This document shows positions 8,291 through 16,547 of a stretch of DNA of 64,000 bases, piece after piece. Made by a program: the position numbers and the translations under genes. The notes under the pieces were generated by a model that saw only the letters and a list, made by a program, of their open reading frames with translations, searched no databases and had not been told where the DNA came from. The stretch is from NCBI RefSeq assembly GCF_900115845.1, contig NZ_FOXX01000007.1, forward strand, positions 1 through 64,000, in the 5' to 3' direction. This DNA is from Priestia endophytica DSM 13796. GTDB lineage: Bacteria; Bacillota; Bacilli; Bacillales; Bacillaceae_H. How positions within the stretch are numbered: position 1 is the stretch's first letter; each line of letters opens with the position of its first letter.

Positions 8291-9706
8291 ATGTTAGAAC
8301 AGTTTGGAGTTTCTGAGCTTGTTTCACAAATGAAAGCGAAAAAACTTTCTCCAGTTGAAGTAACAGATTACTTTTTAAAACGCATTGAAGATCATAACGA
8401 TAAAATTAATGCGTTTGTAACACTAAATGAAAATGTAAGAGAAGAAGCAAAGAAAGCGGAAGAAAGATTAATAAAAGAAGAAAATGTAGGGGATTTTCAC
8501 GGCATTCCAATTGCTATAAAAGATTTAACTTTAACAAAGGGAATTCGTACAACGTTTGGTTCACCTGCTTTTCAACACTATATTCCAGATCGAGATGCTG
8601 TAATTGTTGAACGATTGAAAAGGGCCGGAGCTATTGTGATTGGAAAAACAAACACGCCTGAGTTTGGTCATATTGGAACAACAGACAACCTATTGTTTGG
8701 AGCAACCAAAAACCCATGGGACGTTTCTAAAACATCAGGAGGATCGAGCGGTGGCTCTGCTGCAGCTGTTGGAGCTGGGCTTGTACCAATTGCAGAAGGA
8801 AATGACGGGGGAGGATCTATACGGATTCCAGCCAGCTTTTGCGGAGTATACGGATTCAAGCCTACATACGGGGCTATTCCAAATACAAATAGCACAGCAA
8901 ATGCTTTTGGTTCAACAGCGCCATTTGCCAATCATGGCGTTTTGAGTCATTCGCCACTGGATGCTGCTTTGTTTCTAGAAAACACACAAGGACCTTCCAC
9001 AAGAGATCCTTTTTCGTTGCCTGCGTATAATAAAGAGGTAAGTCAAAAACTTAAAGGGAATTTAAAAGGAGTTAGAATCGCTTATACTGAAAACTTTGGT
9101 CTTTATGAAGTGGACAAGGAAGTTGCTCATATTGTTGAAAGTACGTTGTCAAAGTGGGAAGAGCTTGGTTGTACAGTTGAGAAAATTGATATGGATTTCG
9201 GCATGAACCTTGAGGAGTTTATCACCTTTTTCACAAGTATGTGGTATTCATCAGCAGCTGCTGGAAGCGGGCCTCTTTTAAATGAAAATCCAGAGTGGGT
9301 GTCAGATTCCTATAAAGCAATGATTGAGGAAGGAACAAAATTAAATGCTGTGCAATATAAAAATCTTGATCCAATCCGGACCTCTATTTGGAACAAAATG
9401 CAAGATTTTTTCGGCTCGTATGATTTAATTTTATCTCCAACGCTTGCTGTTCCAGCTTTTGATTACAGATTGCTTGGCCCTGATAAAATTAACGGTAAGA
9501 AAATCAGTTCTGTTTCAGACTGGTTGTTAACGCATTTATATAATACAACAGGATTTCCAGCAGCATCACTTCCTATTGGTTTTTCCGCCTCAGGGTTGCC
9601 AATTGGTCTTCAAATTGCCGGGAATCGATTTCAAGATGAGTTGGTGCTGCGTGCTTCCTATGCTTATGATGAGAAATATAGTGAACGAAAGCGATTTCCG
9701 TTTTAA
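8291..9706 (+). CDS. Amidase-signature hydrolase
   Basis: A cytosolic amidase of the GatA/amidase-signature family, which hydrolyses carboxamides. The catalytic lysine lies in IAIKDL (about residue 78) and the glycine/serine signature [18 protein letters not shown] (about 150-168) carries the cis-serine and nucleophile serine. 471 residues, typical. No gatB or gatC adjoins it, so it is not the tRNA amidotransferase; the natural substrate is unknown. ATG 8291 follows AGAAGGTG. It is a single-gene unit closed by a strong terminator. Confidence 0.87.
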   Translation: MLEQFGVSELVSQMKAKKLSPVEVTDYFLKRIEDHNDKINAFVTLNENVREEAKKAEERLIKEENVGDFHGIPIAIKDLTLTKGIRTTFGSPAFQHYIPDRDAVIVERLKRAGAIVIGKTNTPEFGHIGTTDNLLFGATKNPWDVSKTSGGSSGGSAAAVGAGLVPIAEGNDGGGSIRIPASFCGVYGFKPTYGAIPNTNSTANAFGSTAPFANHGVLSHSPLDAALFLENTQGPSTRDPFSLPAYNKEVSQKLKGNLKGVRIAYTENFGLYEVDKEVAHIVESTLSKWEELGCTVEKIDMDFGMNLEEFITFFTSMWYSSAAAGSGPLLNENPEWVSDSYKAMIEEGTKLNAVQYKNLDPIRTSIWNKMQDFFGSYDLILSPTLAVPAFDYRLLGPDKINGKKISSVSDWLLTHLYNTTGFPAASLPIGFSASGLPIGLQIAGNRFQDELVLRASYAYDEKYSERKRFPF

Positions 9707-9712
9707 TCAAAG

Positions 9713-9742
9713 AAGGTTAGGAGAAAATCCTAACCTTTTTTT
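9713..9742 (+). terminator. Terminator after the amidase gene
   Basis: A 10-bp stem AAGGTTAGGA/TCCTAACCTT with loop GAAAA is followed by Ts. Confidence 0.92.
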
Positions 9743-9865
9743 AGAGAAGAGCCAATAGCTTAATTTATGAATAACTTCTTGTATATTTAATTCTTTTTGA
9801 TGAATTATTCAACCTCACTTCAAATGTCATTTGTAAAGTTTTTTAAAAAATTTTTAAAAAAACTC

Positions 9866-9894
9866 TTGCAATCTTAACGAAAAGTTAATATAAT
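9866..9894 (+). promoter_or_regulatory. Sigma-A promoter of the lone tRNA-Gly
   Basis: TTGCAA, a 17-base spacer and a consensus TATAAT, preceded by an A/T-tract that resembles an UP element; the tRNA begins 39 bases later. Confidence 0.8.
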
Positions 9895-9932
9895 ATTAAT
9901 TGTCAGGTAGTTAAGAAACAAAAAAAGGACAT

Positions 9933-10006
9933 GCGGGTGTAGTTTAGTGGTAAAACCTCAGCCTTCCAAGCTGATGTCGTGAGTTCGATTCTCATCACCC
10001 GCTCCA
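9933..10006 (+). tRNA. tRNA-Gly (TCC)
   Basis: Acceptor GCGGGTG/CACCCGC, anticodon loop CTTCCAA, T-loop AGTTCGATTCT, and encoded CCA. A single-gene unit with its own promoter and terminator. Confidence 0.95.
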
Positions 10007-10039
10007 ATAATACATAACCTAACCATCAATTACGTGTGC

Positions 10040-10084
10040 AACGCAGTGTTTCGTTTGATAATCAACGAAGCATTGCGTTTTTTA
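10040..10084 (+). terminator. Terminator of tRNA-Gly
   Basis: A long imperfect stem (AACGCAGTGTTTCGTT against AACGAAGCATTGCGTT) is followed by a T-run. Confidence 0.85.
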
Positions 10085-10111
10085 TTATTTTTAAAAGAAA
10101 AGCGCTGGTTT

Positions 10112-10777
10112 TTAAGAGATAACCAGCGCTCTTCCTTCTCCACCGTGGATTTGATTAAACATTTGCTGAAGAGAAGAAAGTAATCGTTCTGCATTATCGA
10201 GGTCTGTTGAAGGTTTTAGATAGACAATTTGCAGAGCATTTTTTGTTGTTGCCGTAACTTTTGTTCGGACAGAATCAACATAAGGACTGCCAAAAGCACC
10301 TTGATTATCAAGCGAAACAATACTGTTTGAAAACGTCACATTACGTCCGTTCAGGCCTTCGTAATGAGCATTTTCATCGCCAATTGTAATAAGAATATCG
10401 CCTTCTAAGGCATCGAAATCATAGAGACCTATTGGTACTTGATATTCTAAGGAGAAGAAATTATTTAAGTCTACTCCGGAATGGACAGGCTGTAGGTATG
10501 TATGTTTTTTGATACGTCTGTACAATGCCTCAATTGAAGGGCGATAGCGGCTTGGATCAGTCCCAACCGTTTTAAATACTTGGCGCCATTCTTTAATTCC
10601 CTCGAAGTCTGTGACGTTTTTATCTTGTAAATCAAAATGAATTGATTCTTGGAATAACTGAAGTCTTCCACGCAGCATTTGGGGTGACTCCCCAATTTCG
10701 ATGTTGTTGTATTGGATAACACCTACTTTAAAACCAGGAACTTTCTCAATAAGTGTATTAGAAAGTTTGATTTCCAT
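10112..10777 (-). CDS. B3/B4-domain protein (PheRS beta-like editing fold)
   Basis: A 221-residue stand-alone protein of the B3/B4 family, related to the editing domain of phenylalanyl-tRNA synthetase beta. The family pattern shows in the WRQVFKTVGTDPSRYRPSIE block near residue 65, the GLYDFD turn, and the late DSVRTKVT stretch. Its job is not established; editing of mischarged tRNA or amino-acid binding is the usual proposal. ATG behind AAAGGAG. Divergent from queG, sharing a 95-base upstream gap. Confidence 0.8.
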   Translation of the reverse strand: MEIKLSNTLIEKVPGFKVGVIQYNNIEIGESPQMLRGRLQLFQESIHFDLQDKNVTDFEGIKEWRQVFKTVGTDPSRYRPSIEALYRRIKKHTYLQPVHSGVDLNNFFSLEYQVPIGLYDFDALEGDILITIGDENAHYEGLNGRNVTFSNSIVSLDNQGAFGSPYVDSVRTKVTATTKNALQIVYLKPSTDLDNAERLLSSLQQMFNQIHGGEGRALVIS

Positions 10778-10872
10778 TGGATTCCATCTCCTTTTTCAGT
10801 TCATTTCCTTTAGTATAAAGGGTAGAGAAGAAAACTACCAAATTTAAGTCTTAAACAGAAAGGAGGATTGGG

Positions 10873-12006
10873 ATGTATATTAATCAACTTAAAGAAGAAG
10901 TTATTGCTTATAGTAAAGAAATTGGTATTGATAAAATCGGATTTGCGAGTGCTTCAACATTTCAAACGTTAAAGAACCGGCTTGAACGTCACAGAGAGCT
11001 TGGGTATGAATCTGGATTTGAAGAGAAAGATTTAGAAAAAAGAACAAATCCAGATCTTTTATTAGAAGAAGCAAAGTCTATTATTGCAATTGCCGTTGCT
11101 TATCCATCGAAAATGAAAGATGCTCCGCGCGGGACGAAGGAAGATCGTCGCGGTATTTTTTGTCGTGCTTCATGGGGGCATGATTATCATAACGTACTTC
11201 GCGACCGTCTTAATAAATTAGAAGCGTTTATTAAAGAAAAAGTACCGAGTGCACGGTTGAAATCAATGGTTGATACAGGAGAACTTTCAGATCGCGCTGT
11301 TGCTGAGCGAGCGGGGATTGGCTGGAGCGGAAAGAACTGCGCTATTATTACGCCTGAATTTGGTTCATATGTTTATCTTGGGGAGATGGTTACAACTCTT
11401 CCATTTGAACCAGATCAGCCTGTTGAAGATGGCTGCGGTACGTGTAATAAATGTATTGATGTTTGTCCAACAGGTGCTCTTGTGCAAGGTGGACAATTGA
11501 ATTCACATCGCTGTATTGCGTTCCTTACACAAACAAAAGGATTTTTACCAGATGAATTTCGGACGAAAATTGGCAATCGCTTGTATGGGTGTGACACATG
11601 TCAGACGGTTTGTCCTGAAAATAAAGGAAAAGATTTTCATCTTCATGCTGAATTAGAACCAGACCCTGAAATTGCTAAACCAAAGTTAAAACCGCTTCTT
11701 CAAATGAGCAATCGCGAATTTAAAGAGAAATATGGTCATGTTTCAGGTTCATGGAGAGGAAAGAAACCGATCCAACGTAATGCCATTATTGCACTTGCTC
11801 ATTTTAAAGACGAAACAGCGGTTCCAGAGTTAATAAAGCTTTTAAAAGGTGATGTGCGTCCTGTTATTAGAGGAACGGCAGCATGGGCGCTAGGGAAAAT
11901 CGGAACAAATGAAGCAGTAAGAGAATTAGAAACGGCTCTTTTAAAAGAAAAAGAGGAAGAAGTTATTGAAGAAATTAAGAAAGGGTTACGCCTTGTAAAT
12001 AGTTAG
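10873..12006 (+). CDS. queG: Epoxyqueuosine reductase QueG
   Basis: The last step of queuosine synthesis: cobalamin- and iron-sulfur-dependent reduction of epoxyqueuosine in tRNA. 377 residues. Two 4Fe-4S cysteine sets are present: CGTCNKCIDVCP from residue 188 and CDTCQTVCP about 53 residues later. The C-terminal 70 residues are HEAT-like repeats (VPELIKLLKGDVRPVIRGTA), as in the Bacillus form. ATG behind AAAGGAGG. The order queG-yhbB-trmL matches B. subtilis yhbA-yhbB-cspR, so these tRNA-modification genes travel together. Confidence 0.93.
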   Translation: MYINQLKEEVIAYSKEIGIDKIGFASASTFQTLKNRLERHRELGYESGFEEKDLEKRTNPDLLLEEAKSIIAIAVAYPSKMKDAPRGTKEDRRGIFCRASWGHDYHNVLRDRLNKLEAFIKEKVPSARLKSMVDTGELSDRAVAERAGIGWSGKNCAIITPEFGSYVYLGEMVTTLPFEPDQPVEDGCGTCNKCIDVCPTGALVQGGQLNSHRCIAFLTQTKGFLPDEFRTKIGNRLYGCDTCQTVCPENKGKDFHLHAELEPDPEIAKPKLKPLLQMSNREFKEKYGHVSGSWRGKKPIQRNAIIALAHFKDETAVPELIKLLKGDVRPVIRGTAAWALGKIGTNEAVRELETALLKEKEEEVIEEIKKGLRLVNS

Positions 12007-12045
12007 CCTTTTTCCATCATAAGCTTTTAAGGGGTGATAAAGCTT

Positions 12046-12918
12046 ATGAAAACAAAACGATATATTCTTCAGCTTTTAACAGAAGCAAGGGTGGCAAGCT
12101 ATGCAAATGGAGAGATACGTAATGATTTCTGGACCCTTATTGAAGACCAATGTGAACGGAAGAAGGCTTCGCTAGAAAAAAGGGGAGCAATGATTGTTAA
12201 GTGTCAGGCAAAAGGGGCAGTTTCTTCTTATCGAGAAGAAGGAGAAGAAACGTTTGTCGAGTACAACGTTCATTTGAAGTCTTTTATTAAGCAAGGTGAC
12301 TTCTTTTACATGGAAGAAAATGTGGAAAAACGCAGTGCTCAGTTTTTTAAAGATACGCTTGTAAAAGATGAAGAGCATAATCCATTTATTAAAGACACGA
12401 AAAGCAAAGCAGACTTGAAGTTTGAAGAAGTTGATATCCGCGGAACATATAATCGTTTGCAAGCTGTTCAATATGCGGAGCTTTGGTGGCAGGAACGAAA
12501 TCCGCAGTATCATACATTTGAAGTGAATTGCACAAACTATATTTCTCAATGTCTTCACGAAGGCGGAATCTCGATGAGAGGGTATCCAAATCGTTCTAAA
12601 GGCTGGTGGATGCAAAATGATTCATGGAGCTACAGCTGGTCTGTTGCTAATGCTTTTCATCGCTTGCTGAAAAGTGGAGGACTTGGAGCGAAGGAAGTAG
12701 GAAGTGCCCAACAACTTATTCCAGGTGACGTTATTTGCTATGATTTTGAAGGCGATCGTAAGTGGAATCATACAACAATTGTTGTAAATCGGGATTTAAA
12801 TGGTATGCCACTTGTGAATGCTAACACGTACGACAGCAGGATGCGTTATTGGGACTACAAAGACTCAACTGCTTATACGCCAAATATTAAATACGCTTTT
12901 TTTCATATTAATCCATAA
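12046..12918 (+). CDS. yhbB: YhbB-like protein with C-terminal amidase domain
   Basis: 290 residues. The C-terminal half matches the putative amidase domain (Amidase_6): the NCTNYISQCLHEGG block near residue 162 gives a likely catalytic cysteine, and WNHTTIVV near 242 a likely histidine. The N-terminal half is charged and not recognised. No signal peptide. I choose ATG 12046, about 8 bases after AGGGGTGA; GTG 12034 overlaps that ribosome site. It lies between queG and trmL, as in B. subtilis. The natural substrate is unknown. Confidence 0.82.
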   Translation: MKTKRYILQLLTEARVASYANGEIRNDFWTLIEDQCERKKASLEKRGAMIVKCQAKGAVSSYREEGEETFVEYNVHLKSFIKQGDFFYMEENVEKRSAQFFKDTLVKDEEHNPFIKDTKSKADLKFEEVDIRGTYNRLQAVQYAELWWQERNPQYHTFEVNCTNYISQCLHEGGISMRGYPNRSKGWWMQNDSWSYSWSVANAFHRLLKSGGLGAKEVGSAQQLIPGDVICYDFEGDRKWNHTTIVVNRDLNGMPLVNANTYDSRMRYWDYKDSTAYTPNIKYAFFHINP

Positions 12919-12966
12919 CCTTTAGTGGTATAATGATGGATAGATTTTTTTGTAGAGGTGACAATT

Positions 12967-13440
12967 GTGGGATTAAACGTTGTTTTATATCAACCAGAAA
13001 TTCCGGCTAACACTGGAAACATTGCTCGTACATGCGCAGCAACAGATACAACATTACACTTAATTCGTCCATTAGGATTTTCGACAGACGATAAAATGTT
13101 AAAAAGAGCAGGACTTGATTATTGGCAGCACGTAAAAGTTGTTTATTATGATTCACTTGACGAACTATTTGAGAAAAATAAAGACGGCGATTTTTATTTT
13201 ATTACAAAGTTCGGTGACCAAAACTATATGAAGTACGGGTTTGATCAACCTGATAAAGATTATTTCTTTGTGTTTGGTCGTGAAACAAATGGTCTGCCAG
13301 ACTATATTCAAGAAAAGTATGCTGACAAATGCTTACGCTTGCCAATGAATGATAAAGTTCGAGCATTGAACTTATCAAATACGGCAGCTATTCTTGTGTA
13401 TGAAGCACTTCGTCAACAAAATTTTGCTCATTTAAAATAA
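12967..13440 (+). CDS. trmL: tRNA (cytidine(34)-2'-O)-methyltransferase TrmL
   Basis: A SPOUT-family enzyme that methylates the 2'-O of the wobble base of certain tRNA-Leu species. 157 residues, mostly one trefoil-knot domain: PEIPANTGNIARTCAA at the N-terminus, FGRETNGLP near 100, and LRLPMNDKVRALNLSNTAAI near 127 (knot and cofactor loop). I choose GTG 12967, 6 bases after AGAGGTG; the earlier GTG 12958 overlaps that site. Last gene of the queG-yhbB-trmL run. Confidence 0.92.
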   Translation: MGLNVVLYQPEIPANTGNIARTCAATDTTLHLIRPLGFSTDDKMLKRAGLDYWQHVKVVYYDSLDELFEKNKDGDFYFITKFGDQNYMKYGFDQPDKDYFFVFGRETNGLPDYIQEKYADKCLRLPMNDKVRALNLSNTAAILVYEALRQQNFAHLK

Positions 13441-13441
13441 A

Positions 13442-13474
13442 AATAACCCTAGCTAGAGGCTAGGGTTATTTTTT
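13442..13474. terminator. Bidirectional terminator after trmL
   Basis: A 12-bp stem AATAACCCTAGC/GCTAGGGTTATT with a 5-base loop and T-run. It also overlaps the 3' end of the convergent hydrolase gene. Confidence 0.9.
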
Positions 13475-14211
13475 AATTCTTCTACAACGTTTTGAATAAG
13501 CTGAACAACTGCTTCAGGTTGATCAATATGAAGGGCATGCCCTGCATTTTGAATAATCATTCTTTTACTATTTACAGAAAGGCGAGTAAGGTCTCGCTGA
13601 AACAAATCCCATGCTGCAAAAGAGGCTTCTGTATGGTAAGAAGGTAAGCTTGCACTTGCTATAATGAGTGGGATATCTTCTAAAGAATGACAATTACGAA
13701 TTTGCTCTAGACTTTCTTCGAATTCTTCTAAAGAAGCTTCACTTCCTTGAGCAGAGAACTGTCCAAAATATCCTTCTTTTACTTCTTCGCTAAACAAAGG
13801 AGCCATCACTCTATTTTGATCTTCATGACAAGAATCTAAGAGAATCACTGCTTCTACTTCTTTAGGATATGTATGAGAAAATAATCTCACATTTGCTCCT
13901 CCGAAAGAATGACCAATAAGAATATAGGGAGGTTGGATATTAGCTTCTTGTAGCAGAAGGCGCAGATTTTCTACGCATTGTTTGCTGTGCTGTGGACGTC
14001 CATCATACGTGCTTTCTCCAATTCCTGCACGGTCATAGAAAAAGCAATTTGCAAATTCACTTACTTTATCTTTAATAGAATCCCAATAGACTGAAGGACA
14101 TCCATAGCCAGATTCAAATATAAGCGTGGGCTGTTCTTTTTTTACATAAGAGCGTTCATAATATAATTCAATTCCGCCAATATCTCTTTTTTGGATTTGT
14201 CTTACTTGCAT
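13453..14211 (-). CDS. Alpha/beta hydrolase
   Basis: A 252-residue alpha/beta-hydrolase fold enzyme. The oxyanion-side motif FESGYG, the nucleophile elbow GHSFGG near residue 107, LLDSC in the core sheet and a late GHALHIDQP histidine fit the catalytic layout. Substrate unknown. I choose ATG 14211, since the GTG at 14220 overlaps the GGAG site. It follows the HTH gene by 13 bases on the same strand, so the pair is probably one transcript controlled by that regulator. Confidence 0.83.
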   Translation of the reverse strand: MQVRQIQKRDIGGIELYYERSYVKKEQPTLIFESGYGCPSVYWDSIKDKVSEFANCFFYDRAGIGESTYDGRPQHSKQCVENLRLLLQEANIQPPYILIGHSFGGANVRLFSHTYPKEVEAVILLDSCHEDQNRVMAPLFSEEVKEGYFGQFSAQGSEASLEEFEESLEQIRNCHSLEDIPLIIASASLPSYHTEASFAAWDLFQRDLTRLSVNSKRMIIQNAGHALHIDQPEAVVQLIQNVVEELKNNPSL

Positions 14212-14224
14212 TCTTTCCACACTC

Positions 14225-14743
14225 CTATTCTGTAGTTGGTATAAATATGGTTGCTAACGTAAGTTTTGTTCGACCTTCATGAGGTTCTTTAGAAGAGAAC
14301 TCTTCCATTAAAGCTTTATAACGGGCGAAAAAATCTTTTTTCTCTTCTTCTGTTAAATGAAAAGGTGTAAATCCGTAGCCAAAATCTTTCGTTTTGTTTT
14401 CATTTAATAAATAATTTTGTACTTCTGTTAAAAGATGCGTATGATATGTCATAAAGAAACGAAGATGTTCTTCATTTGAATAAGCTTGGAATTCTTCTTT
14501 AGAAATATTAACAGCACTTTTTACTGCTCCATATACTTTTTCAACAGATCCTTTAACCATCTTTTCTTCGATCACTTGAATGAGCTCTTCTTTGAGCAAG
14601 GTCTGGAGCTGGCGATACATTGTAGCTTGTGGAACGTCTTTTAGTTTATGAATCAGCCCATAAGCTGTCATGTTTTCTTCAACAAGAGCCTGAACAATTC
14701 TCATTCTTACAGGATGGAGCAGTAGGTCTACTTTTTTCTTCAT
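14225..14743 (-). CDS. ArsR-like winged-helix regulator
   Basis: 172 residues. The N-terminal 80 residues form a winged helix (KKVDLLLHPVRMRIVQALVE, then QATMYRQLQTLLKEELIQV), as in HTH_20/ArsR-like regulators; the rest is a helical, charged domain of unknown role. ATG 14743 is right: it follows AAGGGAG by 9 bases, whereas upstream ATGs would extend over the promoter. The inverted repeat TTATCA-N4-TGATAA at 14764 sits just upstream and may be its own operator. First gene of a pair with the hydrolase. Confidence 0.82.
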   Translation of the reverse strand: MKKKVDLLLHPVRMRIVQALVEENMTAYGLIHKLKDVPQATMYRQLQTLLKEELIQVIEEKMVKGSVEKVYGAVKSAVNISKEEFQAYSNEEHLRFFMTYHTHLLTEVQNYLLNENKTKDFGYGFTPFHLTEEEKKDFFARYKALMEEFSSKEPHEGRTKLTLATIFIPTTE

Positions 14744-14763
14744 AAATACTATCTCCCTTACTG

Positions 14764-14779
14764 TTATCATTATTGATAA
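14764..14779. promoter_or_regulatory. Candidate operator TTATCA-N4-TGATAA
   Basis: A perfect 6-4-6 inverted repeat 20 bases before the HTH gene, just after a TATACT -10-like element on the minus strand: the position expected for autorepression. Confidence 0.4.
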
Positions 14780-14994
14780 TGGTAGTATAAAAGAAAGTAA
14801 AAGTAAAGACTTGGGTTTGGCTAACACCTACATATGTGAATGGTTTTTACCTTCATGTAGCTTTATATAACATGAACAAAAATATTTTGCTTTTATAGTT
14901 ATCTTATCTGACATAAATAGTGAATCCCTTATTGTCTACTTTTATAATGTCATTAATTGTAGTAAACAGTAAACAAAAAAAGGGAGAGATCTTA

Positions 14995-16134
14995 TTGGAA
15001 ATTAACAAAAAATTTAGAAATAAATCATTAGCTTTTGTTTTGCCTTTTATGCTTCTTGTAGGATGTGGAACAACCGCGCAAGAGAAAGGTCAAGAAGATA
15101 GCAGTGTAAAGGTATCCTCTTCGGAGTCGAATGAAGAGGTAAAAGACACAAAAGCTGGAGAAAATAACAGACTTCCAAACGTTCAAATTTTAGCAACTGG
15201 AGGTACTATTGCAGGAGGAGGAGAGTCAAATACATCTACAACAGACTACAAAGCTGGGGAAGTTGGAGTTGATGAACTTATTAAAGCCGTTCCTGAAATG
15301 AAGGAGATTGCTAATGTGGATGGTGAACAAGTTGTCAATATAGGCAGTCCTGATGTAACAAATGAGATTCTTTTAAAATTAGGAAAACGAGTAAACGAGC
15401 TTCTTGCTTCAGATAATGTAGATGGAATTGTCATTACCCATGGTACAGATACATTAGAGGAAACGGCCTACTTTTTAAATCTTGTTGTAAAAAGTGATAA
15501 ACCTGTCGTTGTAGTAGGAGCGATGCGACCTGCAACAGCAATAAGTGCAGACGGACCTTTAAATTTATACAATGCTGTGAAGGTAGCTTCAAGTAAAGAA
15601 GCACGAGGAAAAGGGACAATGGTTGTTTTGAACGACCGTATTGCTTCTGCTCGCTATGTGACAAAAACAAACACTACGGCTCCAGATACGTTTAAAGCTG
15701 AAGAAATGGGCTATATAGGCACAATTGCTGATGATGTTTACTTTAATAATACGATTACGCGTAAGCATACAACTGAAACGGACTTTGATATTTCAACAAT
15801 CGAAAAGCTCCCGCAAGTTGATATTTTGTATGGGCACCAAAATGAAGGAAATTATTTATTCAAAGCAGCGGTTGATGCAGATTCGAAAGGAATTGTTTAT
15901 GCAGGTTCAGGAAATGGATCAATGTCAGAAGTAGCAGACGAAGCTGCGAAAGAAGCGGAAGATGCGGGTATAGAGATTGTTAGATCCTCTCGCACAGGAA
16001 ATGGAGTTGTAACACCTAAAGACTATATTTCTGCTAATTCCTTAAATCCTCAAAAGGCACGAATTTTACTTATGCTCTCTTTAACAAAAACGGAGGATAA
16101 AGAGAAGATTCAGCAATACTTTGATGAATATTAA
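14995..16134 (+). CDS. Lipoprotein type II L-asparaginase
   Basis: It hydrolyses L-asparagine to aspartate and ammonia outside the membrane. 379 residues from TTG 14995, 8 bases after AAGGGAGAG; the upstream ATG gives a worse N-terminus. A signal peptide ends in the lipobox LLVGC, so the protein is likely lipid-anchored. The catalytic threonine is in ATGGTIAGG (about residue 71) and the second threonine-aspartate pair in THGTDTLEETA (about 150). A linker rich in Ser/Glu/Asp separates anchor and enzyme. Single-gene unit. Confidence 0.88.
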   Translation: MEINKKFRNKSLAFVLPFMLLVGCGTTAQEKGQEDSSVKVSSSESNEEVKDTKAGENNRLPNVQILATGGTIAGGGESNTSTTDYKAGEVGVDELIKAVPEMKEIANVDGEQVVNIGSPDVTNEILLKLGKRVNELLASDNVDGIVITHGTDTLEETAYFLNLVVKSDKPVVVVGAMRPATAISADGPLNLYNAVKVASSKEARGKGTMVVLNDRIASARYVTKTNTTAPDTFKAEEMGYIGTIADDVYFNNTITRKHTTETDFDISTIEKLPQVDILYGHQNEGNYLFKAAVDADSKGIVYAGSGNGSMSEVADEAAKEAEDAGIEIVRSSRTGNGVVTPKDYISANSLNPQKARILLMLSLTKTEDKEKIQQYFDEY

Positions 16135-16146
16135 TCAGTAGACTAG

Positions 16147-16192
16147 AGAAAGCAAAATCTTAGTGTTAAAGATTTTGCTTTCTTTTTTAATT
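16147..16192 (+). terminator. Terminator after the asparaginase gene
   Basis: A 15-bp stem AGAAAGCAAAATCTT/AAGATTTTGCTTTCT-type hairpin followed by Ts. Confidence 0.9.
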
Positions 16193-16220
16193 TGTGCAAC
16201 TTCCGCGGGTGATTGATCAC

Positions 16221-16258
16221 AAAAAAAGAAAAAGACAAGGGAATGTTTTCCCTTGTCT
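16221..16258 (-). terminator. Terminator of the 31-residue membrane protein gene
   Basis: Read on the minus strand, AGACAAGGGAA/TTCCCTTGTCT with a 4-base loop is followed by a T-rich run. Confidence 0.85.
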
Positions 16259-16280
16259 CTCATATGTTAAAAACACGCTT

Positions 16281-16376
16281 CTATTTTCGTTTAACAGTCT
16301 GTTTGTCGTTATAACCTGCTGTAAAGATAGCTGATAAGAAAGCTAAGCTGACACCAATCATAATCAATGTATGCAT
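16281..16376 (-). CDS. 31-residue single-span membrane protein
   Basis: A short gene with strong signals: AAAGGAG 9-10 bases before the ATG, and a strong terminator 22 bases after the stop. The product is one hydrophobic helix (LIMIGVSLAFLSAIFTAGY) with a short charged tail ending KQTVKRK, so a small inner-membrane protein with the tail probably inside. The family is not recognised. It is too short for most ORF callers. Confidence 0.7.
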   Translation of the reverse strand: MHTLIMIGVSLAFLSAIFTAGYNDKQTVKRK

Positions 16377-16471
16377 TGTTTGACATCTCCTTTCTTAAGC
16401 TCATTATAACGAATGAAGCGCTTTCTGTGAATGTGATTATGGACAAAATTTAGCAATTATGTATTTAAAGA

Positions 16472-16500
16472 GCATGTTCAAGATTTTTGATGCATAGAGT
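16472..16500 (+). promoter_or_regulatory. Candidate sigma-E promoter of prkA
   Basis: GCATGTTC, 13-base spacer, then CATAGAGT (matches CATANNNT), 47 bases before the start codon. prkA is a mother-cell (sigma-E) gene in B. subtilis. Confidence 0.4.
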
Positions 16501-16547
16501 GTATTAATCTCGTTTTCTAGCATTGACGGTAGGAGGAGGTCCTGTTA

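Noticed and set aside
14744-14827. N-terminal extension of the ArsR-like regulator to 200 residues
   Set aside because: It would place coding sequence over the -10 and the palindrome, and ATG 14743 has the only good ribosome site.
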